From assembly GCA_949358305.1 (NCBI GenBank), contig OX442314.1, positions 20,393,060 to 20,453,059 of the forward strand: 60,000 nucleotides of DNA. The letters run 5' to 3'. Position numbers and translations under genes: made by a program. Position 1 is the stretch's first letter, and every line of letters starts with the position of its first letter. Positions 1-19,408 of the stretch are shown here, one piece after another. A model generated the notes under the pieces. It had not been told where the DNA came from. It made no database searches and saw only the letters and a program-made list of their open reading frames with translations. Source of the DNA: Strigamia acuminata (taxonomy: Eukaryota > Arthropoda > Chilopoda > Geophilomorpha > Linotaeniidae).

Positions 1-284
1 ATTGAAATCTAAATATATTTTTTTAGTGTAACCAAATAATTACTTACAATACGAAATACAACAAGTAAACTGTATATCGAAGTAGGAAAAAAAATCAATT
101 ATACCTTTTAAATATAATGTTATTTTTTTAAAATTATAATTCTTTCATTTAATGTTGCCATCACATTTTACAATAACCATTCGCCATGCCCATGCACTGA
201 TTTTGCTGGCGGGAAGAAGTCCCGTTCGGGAAAAGGAATTAAATTAAATTAAAAAATTAAATTAAACTCCCACGAACACATCAA

Positions 285-881
285 ATGGCAGATGAAAAAA
301 AGAAGGACAAATTATCCCGACCATCCGTGGTCTTACAAAGCAATAAAAGCAGAGTAACGAATCATATTCAAAATACATATCATCATTTTTATTCTATCAA
401 TTTGAAAATAAAGCTTAGAATATTATTTTAAATTTAGTCTGCACCAAGTGCACCTGCAGAAAACACCTACCGATTGCAACCACCAAGAATTTACAATCGT
501 TGGAAAGTAGAGCCACTGATCCAATCCATGTTGGAAGATGCTTTAAAAGGAGAAAAATACAATCCTGAGAACATTCGAGCAATTTGTCGAGATTTGACCC
601 ACTCGGTCAAAAACAAGGTGGTCGCAATGAATTACAGAAGGTGAAGAAAGAAATAGAAAAACAAAATTGAATTTGTTAGCAGTAATTTAGAAATTTATTT
701 TAAATTTTTAAGATATAAAATCGTTGTGACTACGGTAATTGGGCAAGCTTCACGAGGTGGAGGAATCCAAGTTGGAAGTCGTGCTCTAATGCAGATGAAT
801 TTTGATGGTTATGCGTCGGCAACGCTAGTAAATAATGACATTTTTGCTACTTTGCTCGTATATTTCTTAAACTTTGAATAA
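285..881 (+). CDS. Tctex1-type dynein light chain (DYNLT2B/TCTEX1D2-like)
   Basis: Three exons (285-353, 438-640, 713-881) with GT-AG introns of 84 and 72 nt join in phase into a 146-residue protein. After a lysine-rich start the protein has the Tctex1 fold signature: an ENTY motif, then a long helical stretch with NPENIRAICRDL, then YKIVVTTVIGQ, and near the end NNDIFATLLVYF. The ENTY start and the length are closest to the TCTEX1D2/DYNLT2B subgroup (known family knowledge), a light chain of cytoplasmic dynein-2 used in retrograde intraflagellar transport. The ATG at 285 is the first in frame and sits 68 codon bases before a good donor. The gene converges on the HD-domain gene, with only 176 nt between the two stop codons. 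The subgroup assignment is less certain than the family. Confidence 0.88.
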
Positions 882-882
882 A
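877..882 (+). terminator. Polyadenylation signal overlapping the Tctex stop codon
   Basis: An AATAAA hexamer begins at 877 and contains the TAA stop codon (879-881) of the dynein light chain gene. If used, the 3' UTR would be only about 15-30 nt. No cleavage data are available. Confidence 0.45.
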
Positions 883-1057
883 GAGAATCTAACTACACAA
901 TTATATCGAATTGACAATATAAATTATTCTCTAAAATTAAGCAAAACACAAATTTGAACATTATTGTTTACATTTTAGGACTAGATTATCACATGATTTA
1001 TCTCAATAACACAAATACAATAGAAATCATTCAATTTAGCATGTCGTTTATCTCAAG

Positions 1058-1910
1058 CTAAGCTTGCAAACGTTCGATTTCAGCTTGAATATTCTGCCGA
1101 GCTTGTTCTTCATATTTTTGACGAAATTCTTCAGTTGCAAAAATGTACGGAATTTGAAGAAAACTCTTTAATACCTTAAAAATAAATTTAAAAATAATAT
1201 TTATATATATACTCGTATATATCTTCTTATAATTGAAACTCACTTTAACTCTTAATGCATTATACATCAAATCTGATAGAAATATATATTCTTGTCGAAT
1301 TAGTTCGGAGTATATGTTATAGTCTTCGAGCGAGTTTCCTAAAATAGCCATGTCGAAATCTAAAAAATAATGTTTATCTTCAGACCCCGTTTTCCCGAGC
1401 TCCATGTGTTCATCAGTAAGATGAGTTTTGGTTAAGAGGATTAAATCCGTAACTTGGACAAACAGCGGCGACTCCTACAAACATCATAAAAGCCATTTAA
1501 AATTTAATACAAATAAAAATGAATTTAAACGCAACCAATTACCGTAGGAATTTGTGCTTCTTTTGCAAATTCTTTGAACAATTCTGCGCTTTTCTCTTCA
1601 TTATCAGATGTTTGTGGATTGTAAGTTAAACTATAACAAGTAAAATATTGTTTAACATATCTCTTTATCTCTCAAAGAAATCTTACTCGTGGAAAAATAC
1701 TGCAAATGCTACCGCATCTTTAGACTGTAAATGACTGCTGCATCGATCATAATTTTGGAAAATTTGAAAAATGTGCTTCAAATTGTGATATTTTCTCGAT
1801 TCCCGACTGTAGTCCTCCTCCAATTTTAACCACCATTTCTCACTTATTTCTGACGAATACGAGGCAGTTAAAACCTCCCATCGAGCTTTTAAATCGCGAG
1901 AATAGCTCAT
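1058..1910 (-). CDS. HD-domain metal-dependent phosphohydrolase, predicted
   Basis: Four minus-strand exons (1910-1687, 1630-1543, 1474-1244, 1174-1058) join in phase into 219 residues. The protein has the HD-superfamily metal-binding pattern: YHNLKH near residues 41-46, FFHD at 72-75 (the HD pair, with the Asp codon split by intron 1), and an FLDFDMAILG segment near 142-150 that supplies the later Asp. Length and motif order match the small predicted HD phosphohydrolases of the COG4339 type, found from bacteria to animals, whose substrate is generally unknown. The Asp codon is restored only by splicing, which supports the model. The C-terminus is a charged helix. The gene converges with the upstream dynein light chain gene. 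Confidence 0.85.
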
Positions 1911-4428
1911 ATTATCTTCTGTTCAAACGACGACCACCTGAAAGCAGGAGTGATGTAATGTTACTCAACCATATGACTCATCGTAGAGATGGTGCCATTG
2001 TCCAATCACATAGAAGTTCACCGCATTGTTCGATTGGCTTTTGCAAATATTTATCTCCATCACGATTGGATGATAAATCTTGGGCGCAAAGTTTAAATTT
2101 TTTATTTGTAACAACGCGGTTGTGATGTATTCAAATGTGTATTAAATTACTTCTAAAATAAAAAAATAAAATATTGCGTGCATAAACAAAGCGTTTTGGA
2201 TCATGTAGTTTTGGTTTAAACCTTTTTTTGGAAATAAATAAAAATATAAACAGCAAAAACGTTTAATTTTTCTATTCACTATTAGGAATGGATACTTTTA
2301 TACACTTGGTTAAAATGGCAGTTTTTCTTTTTTCCCCCACAGGCAACAAAAATTAAAAAGAGAACACTATTAATTAGGTGATTATATTTACTAATCACCA
2401 ATACTAAATAACAATTCTGGCAGTACTGAACAGCACAAAATAAAGTTGCTTAACTGCTTAAGTTATAATCAAATAAAAATTACAAAATAAAATTACAAAT
2501 TTGTATGACATGAAAATTAGAAAATAACATTAAACTTCTAATGATCAAAGCGAAAAATATTTACCAATTTGTTTTCGTCATATTATACATTAGCTAATTT
2601 TTAATAATCAACTTTTTTCTAACACCACAGTTAAAATAAAAATCTTGATCTTATAACACCACAAAAATGACATATTTGTCAATTTTTATAATATACACAA
2701 AAAAATTATGTATTTATAACATAATCCAATTCTCCATTACTTCTTACAAAGTTGTAATTTTGAAGTTGAATTAAGCCTAATAATACAATTTTACTATTTA
2801 CAGTGTGTACAATTTTTAAAAACCAGCAAATTTTTACATATTTTTATTCTTTTGCCCGTTCCATTTAATTTCATTATTTTTCAATAATAATTAAATATGA
2901 CATGTTGAATAAATTCCGAAGTTTACTCATTGTTATTAAAGCCATAAGTGTGCAGTTGGGAGAAAAGCTGTCAAATACAAAGTGAGTAGAAAAATACAAG
3001 GTCCAAACAAAAAACTTCCAGACGAAATGATGATTTGTTATGGAGAATGATGGTATAAATGGTCACTAGTTTTGCTTTGAATTTAATTGATTTATTTCCT
3101 GAGTTATTTCATTTCTTAAGACATAACTGTTTATTGTACTTCACAACTCTTCATATCCACTCACTTTGTAGGCAGCTCGTATTTAGGCTATTAACCAGAG
3201 TTTATGCCAGTTTTCTTTAAAAAAAATTCCATGTATACCATAATAAATATCAATCATTTCGAAATAATTAAAAAATAAAAGAAAAATAGATACATAATTC
3301 GAATGAATTTTAACATTAAATGTTGAACAATAACAAACGAGACATAATTTCCTTGTCAACAGATTTCAGTTTAAAAACAAAGACTTAAACTCTGGTTAAC
3401 TTTTAAAAGTGTTTTACTTAAATGCAGTTATTCTCTATTTTGTCTCGTACGTGACCCAATTTCTTATTTGAACAGAAAAAAAGCCTTTCTTTAAATGTTA
3501 TTTATACACTAAGTTGATTAGTTTTTGTCTTCTTATCCTGGCAGTGAAATACAAAAACAAAATCAGAGTAATAGTAAACTTAAAAGAATTTAATTATTTC
3601 CAGCGGATGAAATATCACAGTTAACTGTGGCAGTGTGTGTCATAAGTCAGGCTAATATCAGAGTAGAGAACGCAAACACGTGTTCACTTGACTTGCAAGT
3701 TTTTTTCCTTTTAAAATCCTTCAAAAACCCCCTAACTAGACAGAAATAAAGTCAACTAATTTTGGCAGTTCTTGACTGGTTCCAGTACAACTTTTTAACT
3801 ATGTACCAAACATTCTATTCGAGTCAGACACATATGACCACAAAAACAATAAAACCTAAAACCGGAAAATTAAAAATCAATTTTTTAAAAAGAAAATTGC
3901 CATGAACAATTTCTTTTTCTATAATTTTCATAATTTTCATAGTTTTCACAATTTTCACTTGCCTAATCGAATTAGTTCACCAGTGCAAGTAAAAACGTGT
4001 GCATTAATAAATTAAAACATCTACGTACGTGTCAACATATTAAAACAATTTCAAACTGTAAAATTAAATGCACTGGTTGACAACACATGAAGTTTTGTAT
4101 AATCTACTTCAAATTAATACTCGTGTTGATTACGCCCATCGAGGTGTCTACACCGCTCCAATTACGCCACAAAATGCGGCCTCACTGCAATTAAAACAAA
4201 AACCAATTAATCACAACAAAAACCAACTAATTACACAAAATAATTAGTCCAACCCAGTTAAAGTAAATGCGCGTTAGTCCAAATAACAAAACAACGTTTA
4301 CACATGATTAGTAATTTTTCTCAGTACGAAAGAAGAGCAAAGTTTAAGGTTTTTAGTACTCTCGCGTTTGTTGCAAAGCATGCGATTGGAAAGACATGTA
4401 GTTCGCTATCTATTTTCTACCCATTAAT
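1911..4428. other. Intergenic DNA plus DOT1L 3' UTR
   Basis: No coding region is seen here. The sequence is A/T-rich with many short homopolymers. It holds the HD gene promoter side (just above 1910) and, towards 4428, the 3' UTR of the minus-strand DOT1L gene. AATAAA on the minus strand occurs near 2844 and 3094, so the UTR may run 1.3-1.6 kb. Two short inverted-repeat pairs are listed separately. Confidence 0.6.
2977..3399. repeat. Two neighbouring short inverted-repeat pairs
   Basis: ACAAAGTGAGT at 2977-2987 is mirrored at 3159-3169. TTAACCAGAGTTTA at 3191-3204 is mirrored exactly at 3386-3399. The second pair, 14 bp perfect and 181 nt apart, could be the termini of a small MITE or a hairpin in the DOT1L 3' UTR. 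No clear target duplication was identified. Confidence 0.35.
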
Positions 4429-12873
<8,445 letters not shown>

Positions 12874-14813
12874 TTCCTTCTCTCTTTCCCCTACCACCGC
12901 GAACTCGGCGAAAATGTACGGGTATCACGTTAAGACACGGTCATTGTGACATACATTTCACTATCACAAGATACAACTTACTCCTCGGCTCGCACCCAAC
13001 ATACGCCATGTGTGAATTAGTTGCTACCCACGTGATGCGGATACTCAAATGGGATTGGATGATGTTCGATGACGTATTTAAAAACGACATCAAAGCGCAT
13101 CAAAGTGAAGTCAGAGGTCACGTACGCCAATGAGGCGCGAATTTACCATTTTAGTTTTATTTTATATTATTGATATTGATTTATTTTTTTGTTTCTTTTT
13201 AATCACGAAAATATTGAAATCGATTTTTTTTTAAATTTGGAAACAAAAGATTGAGAAAAATTTTTTTCCCCGGTATTTATTTGATTTGTAAAAAGAAACA
13301 GATGTGTAAAATAAAAGGTATTAATTATAACGGCCAAATATGTCCACGAAAACAATTATTTAGACAGGAAAGAGACAGGTGGTAGGAGAAATAATGATTT
13401 CCGGTCTAGTCAGGTGGATGATTAATAAATATTATGTCTTGGAATAAAAGAATTTCATAATAATGGTGCAAGATAAAAATACTAAGAAAGTTAATGATGT
13501 ATATTTTTCTGCCAAATCGAAGCAGATTTTTCCGAATTAAAAAAATAAATCAATAAATATTTTGCCGATATTAAAATTATTTTTTAAATTAAAATTTAGA
13601 TTTTTCTCGACTCTCATAAGTCAGTTATAATAATACAGTAAAGGTAGGCTGACGCGGACGCAGACGAATGACGTTGTCGTTTACAATTGACGCAGATTTT
13701 GCTATATTTGTATAAAATAAAATCGATTTCTATTTAAACTTTGGAGGATTTAGAAAAATATTTTGTGCTACGGAGTTGTTCGTAGTGTTGGGATAAGTCA
13801 ATAAATACGTTTTAAACCCTTTTAAGCGGCTTAGTGAGACAATGACAAATTGAGAAGACGAAAAAAGTTTACTTATGAGCATGACTCAACTGCGTAAAGA
13901 ATATACAGTATCCGTATCCGTAAATTATTTCCAGAAATAAACTTCCTATTTCTGTGTAAAATCAGCAGTCAGACAGCGAGTTGATGACAGCATCATGTAT
14001 GAATTATAACATTGCTTATAACGTAAGAGCGACGAAGGCGTGGCACCTAAAGAAATCCCAAGGCCCGGCCAATGATGATGTCATCAGTTCAATGGCTTTT
14101 GGCAGGACTCCCGTTAAAACTGAATTGTATCATCATTAAGTATATGTGTAACTTTTATATGTACAGCAAAATAAGGTATGGAAAGAATTTTACGCAAACA
14201 TTTAAAAAACAATCAATTTACGCACAAATTGCTAAGAAAATTTGTTAAAAAGTTCTCCCGGAAAGTTAATCGAAGTAAAGTCCGTACCAACAAGCAAAAA
14301 TAAAGCAATAATAAATAAAGCAATAAACGAAATGTAAGGTTTTTTTTTAATCTTAAATGTGCAACAGCAAAATACGGATGTTTTTAACGAAACCATCCAT
14401 CATTCCACTCTATCAGCTGTTATGGAGAGATGACGGAAACTTTATTATTTGTTTCCAAAGCATTGAAAAACACAACTCAACTGCGTGGCAGTATTATGTT
14501 TATTTTCCCATCTTCCGTTATCTCACATGTATAAAACTAAGTTTATTATTAAAATACTATCTAAATAACAAGATAAAATAATGATGAACGATTCAATCTC
14601 AATCTAGTAGTGATTGAATATCTTTCGCACGAAACCGCAGTGTTTATTGTGTATTCTCTGTGAATCCAAGATTTGTGACTCTGGCGCTGGCCTAAAAAGA
14701 GAGCATGCGTGACGATTTCTATAGCCCCATCCCCCAGACTAGTGTAAAAAACTATCTTCCCTCAGCTTTTATACAGAGAATCTGGTGACACCGTTCTCAT
14801 TCTTCTTCACCAC
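12874..14813. other. DOT1L upstream region and intergenic DNA
   Basis: The first 200 bases (12874-13080) are richer in GC than the rest, with CGCACC- and CACGTG-type words, and should hold the DOT1L 5' UTR and promoter. From 13140 to 13900 the sequence is A/T-rich with nothing recognisable. Around 14080 there is an ATF/CRE-like TGATGTCATCA. The final 110 bases form the candidate promoter of the short plus-strand gene at 14814. Confidence 0.5.
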
Positions 14814-15026
14814 ATGGAGTCTGAAGATCTCCATCTATTGATACTTAAAGTAGAGCGTGAACTCACGAATGAAATGATTCTCCGATACAATCTACACCTT
14901 AAATACGAGAAACGTCGATTTGACGGAATAAAAAATCGCCTCTCATGTGAAAATTCAGCTAAGACGGGCACAAACATAGTCAAATCGGCACCAGTTCATT
15001 GTAAATGTCGCCATTTACGTCTATAA
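14814..15026 (+). CDS. Candidate short intronless gene, unknown function
   Basis: This 70-codon frame is an island of more balanced base composition in very A/T-rich DNA. It begins at an ATG in a strong context (CACCACATGG). A TATA-like TTTATAC lies at 14768-14774, about 40 nt upstream, where it could place a start site some 15-20 nt before the ATG. An AATAAA follows at about 15183. The product would be helical and charged: residues 6-45 are rich in Leu, Glu, Arg and Lys in an amphipathic pattern, and the C-terminus has a CKC motif. I do not recognise a family. It could be a genuine small gene, a lineage-specific gene or a chance frame. Confidence 0.35.
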   Translation: MESEDLHLLILKVERELTNEMILRYNLHLKYEKRRFDGIKNRLSCENSAKTGTNIVKSAPVHCKCRHLRL

Positions 15027-18000
15027 AATGCTGCATCTGCTACTTCTACACTTACCTTTGTCCCCTTAACTGTTAAAGAAACTTGTTGTTTATTAGAGAA
15101 TCATTTACTTGTAATTTTTATTGCAAAAAAAAAAAATGTATAGAAAAAATATAAAAGATGTATGTATGGAAGTTTAATTTAAAATAAAAATAATTGTTTG
15201 TCTTTCTGAAGAAATTCTTTATTGCTTACATGGACATCATAATTTAACAGGTGCTAAATTTTTTTTTTTTAATTTTACTTAAATCTTTTTTTTTGTTGTT
15301 TAATTTTTGTTTTAGTTTGAACCACTCGTTTTTGGCCTACACAAAACTACTGAGAGAAATTTGACTAGATAATCAAATGGTTTTCATTTGGCTGTTTACA
15401 TATTTACAAGTGTTCTTTCTTTTGAAATTTGTAAAAACATGAAAAGCGAAAATAATGTCCGAGATTCAAAGTTTTCAAATGGAAAAACAAAAAATGTTTA
15501 AAAATTAATCCTAAAAAAAAGGGGGGACAATCTTTCAATTTGGAATGGATTAAAAGACTGTCCAACACTTTTTTTTCTTTTTAACTTTTCGTCGAAATAA
15601 AATTAAAAAAAAAAAATCGAGTCTTTGGCAAATTTAAAGAACATATATGGCAATTGAATGAAGCAACTGTTTTTTTCTTTTCTTAAATTTAAATAACAAA
15701 CATGAAATTGTGAACAGTTACGAGAAAGACAAAAGTGATGAGTGATTACAACAAATTCCATTAATATCTTATCCTTGTTTTAAAACAATTTTTTTTTTAA
15801 ACCTAATTCAATTTCTTAAATTAAAAATAATAATACTATTCAAAATATGGCATCAAAAGGAACATAAGTTGACATTAGTTTAGCAAATTAAAACAAAAAA
15901 AAATCTCACGGAAGACAAGACTTTAACATTAAATACAGAAAGTTAAGTAGAATTACCGAAATTTTTTTTGTTTAAAAAAACATTTAAAATAAAAAAAAAT
16001 TGCAGATCCATAATACAAAATACAAAAAATAAAATGAAATAAAAGTGAAAGTTATTATTTTTTTTTTTACCTAAAATGTTTTAAAACAAAAATGTATATT
16101 TTTATACTTCAATAAATGTATCACGATTTGTAGAAACTTGCGCTGATGGGAACAAACATCACAAACCTGCCACAAAAATTCTAAAACGAGTGGAATGTGA
16201 ATTACAGAGACACTTTTTTCATCATCAAAATGGATATTTGTGGGAGGTGTGTTATAATCAAATACAATGTGCAATTTGCACTTTGTATCAAATCAAACGT
16301 TTAAACATTGAAAAACTAATCTACAATAGTTATAATATAAAGTTACACAGACGTTCTTTGGTTTTTTTTTTGTTTTTCTTATTTTTTTTGTTTCTGTTGC
16401 GGTTGCAGCTACTACACTCATAAAATAGATTATGTAAACGTACACGCACAAATACATTCTACTCACATAAAAAACTAAAACAATTTTTTTTTCCATTTAA
16501 TTTACAAAATAAATCATTCGAAATTATAAAAAAAAAAATTATTTCAATTTAATAGTTAAATATACTAAAAGCAATTTGAATTTTTTCTTCTTTTCTTTTT
16601 TAAATATACCCAGTGATTTGGCAGGTGTGATTTTGTGCCTACAACACAAAAGATGAAAAGTTACTCGATTTAATCCGAGAAATCACCCATAATATTAATA
16701 ATAACATTATTTGTTCTGAATTTCAATTTTTTTTTTCGTATTTTCTTTTATAATTATAAAACTACAAATTGCAAGTTAAATAATACTTTTAAATTTAAAG
16801 GAATAAAAAAACAAAGAATAAAATGCATTGCAAATTGTACATTTGCACATTATTTTGATAAAATTATCACATATAATTTTTTTTTTTTCAATTAATAACA
16901 AATTGGTGAACACAATACCTGGGTTATGTTACAAGCAGTACAATGTAAAAACATAGAAAAAACTTAATAAAAGCATAATTTTGTATATTTTGTTTCATTT
17001 AAACCCTAAAAAGTCACAGTACAGAAACCCTCGCATAAACTTTCTTAGTTTTACTCTTATCCAAAATTTCAATCAATTTGTCACTCAGTGTAAAAAAACA
17101 TTCATAAATAGATAACAAATTCGGAAAAAAAGTAAAACTAAAAAATATTTAGATTTTATTAAAAAAAATAAACAAAATAAATAAAATAAATATTTAATTT
17201 TGTTTACATTTTCTTTTATTTAAATAGGATTTCGTATACTACGAGGAACTAAAAAAATTAGTTAAAAGTAATTTTTTTTGGTGAAGGTTTTAAAATCTAC
17301 AATTTTCTTCTCCTTTTCACACTACAATTAAAGTGGCAGAGGAAATGCAAGTTTAGCTGAGTTTGAGAGTTAAATATTCGTTGAACTTGTTTTTTTTTTA
17401 GAAAAATTTTAATTTAGTAATAATTCTGAATCTAATTTAAGTTTTAAATATACGTAACTAGCGGAAAGTATTTATTTCTTATTACCCCAAAAATTGTAGA
17501 TTTTTGAAATTTTTTTTTTTGTGTGCTATGTGCATAAGAGTGTGAAATAGCTAAATATTTATCCACCTGCCTATAAAGTTAAGTTTAAAAAAACCTAAAA
17601 TTTCAATTAAATTTAAAAGAAAACACTTAAATTAAAAATACATTCGAATTTTCAAGGGCTTTTATTTTTAATTTTATTTTTAATTGCATTTTCTTCTAAA
17701 TTTGTTCAATTTCGAATCGTTCTAAATTTATTCATTCACATTTTTTTTTATATTTAAATCTGTGATTTTGAAAACATGATCATCTAAACAAGATAAAAAA
17801 TGAGCAAAAAAAATCTAATTTTTCTTTGCACCATCTGCATCTAAATAGATTGCACGAGCAAACATGATTCAAGAATAACAGTTTAAAGATTTTTCTCTTT
17901 TTTTGTTTTTCTTATTTCTTAATTTAAATCCTAGTTCCTTTAATCAAGATCTTTTTTCTTTTTTTTTTATCGTCTAATTTTTCCCGTTTTCATCTAAAAA

Positions 18001-19408
18001 GACATTTTTCGTCAATTTTTTGTCGTTAAATATATACACAGGGCAGAGAAAGAGATAGAGAGATTAAAATCTAAGCATGTTAGAATACATTTTCTTATCT
18101 AAATCCCAAAAAAGTCACAAAAATTTCCCAATTTTCCAACACAATCCATCAATTCACCTTCTCACTATTATTCAAACATTCATCGCTTTTTACGATATTA
18201 CGAGACTCGTTCTAATTGAACCCTACTAAAAAGAAAAAGAAAAAAAGAAAAAAAGAAAAAAGAAAAGAGAAAAACAGATTTCTTCTCTTTAATTTTTGCT
18301 TTTGTTCTTTTTATAATTATTTATGAGCATCTATTAGGAATTTTTAAGGCAATCTAAAAACTCCTCTGTATGTATATAAGCTCCCTACGCCATTTGCACG
18401 GCTTCTACTCGAAAAAATGTATTTCGTAACTTTTCTGTAAGTTAGATGTTATCGCTACAAATCACTAAAAGTACGTGCACATGGCAACTAAGGCTTAAGG
18501 CCCAAGTTTAATTTTTCATCGGTTGAGAAAAACTGGATTAAATTCCCAAACTAACAAAGTGATTGCCTTAATTATGCTACCAAGTTTCACAGTATAATTT
18601 TTATTATTCGTTTTTTTTTTGTTGTTTTTTAAACCAACTTCAGTTTTAGCTTTACGGCCGTTTCGTTTGTAAATCTTGGTACTTTATTCTATTTGTTATT
18701 GGTATTGACTTTCATTAGTTTTTTGTTAAATATTTGTTTTTAGTAGGAAGGGATAGTTATCATTTGTTGACACCACACTGAGTTGTTGTACCTGTTTTGG
18801 GAGCAGGGTTAAAATGGAGATTAATGAGTACGATGAGAAAAGTGAAACAGCCAAAAATTATGTACACAAGCTAAAGAGTTTGTAGTTTGTTTAAATATAG
18901 ATTAATTAATTAGCGAAGCAATTATGTTAATTTTAATTAAACAAATTTTCTTTAAATAATATTTTTAAAAAAAATTCATTAATTAATAATTCGAAATTAA
19001 ATGGTAATTTTGAAATTAAAACCACTCCTAGCTGCCTTCGTAAAACATTTTCTCTGAGAATGTTGACGAAAAACCAAACAAAAAAAAATCAATCAAAAAT
19101 ATATGTTAAAAACTTATTTCTTACTACAAGCAAATCAATCAGATACAAATTGGATTTTCATCTTTTAAAAAAAGGTACTAAACAAACAAATATTTACAAA
19201 AAAGTAAACTGACATGAAACACGAATACCAAGTTACGATAATGTATGTATAACATATATGCCTCAATGGTATGTACATTTAATTGTCTTACGGAATTAAT
19301 TATTTTTGTTTTTTAAAAAAAAATAACATTTAAAAAAAAAACAAAAAAAAATAATAAAAAAACAACTAAAATTGAAAGCCTCTCCATCCCCCGTTTTCAA
19401 ATCTTTTT
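15027..19408. other. A/T-rich intergenic DNA and ADAR 3' UTR
   Basis: These 4.4 kb show no gene on either strand. T- and A-homopolymers of 8-12 nt are frequent throughout. The right-hand part should contain the minus-strand ADAR 3' UTR; minus-strand AATAAA words occur near 18682 and 17660. An A/G-rich tract at 18228-18275 is listed separately. Confidence 0.6.
18228..18275. repeat. A/G-rich low-complexity tract
   Basis: An irregular (A3-7 G)n run of about 48 nt, purine-only on the plus strand. It is simple-sequence DNA without an obvious function. Confidence 0.7.
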
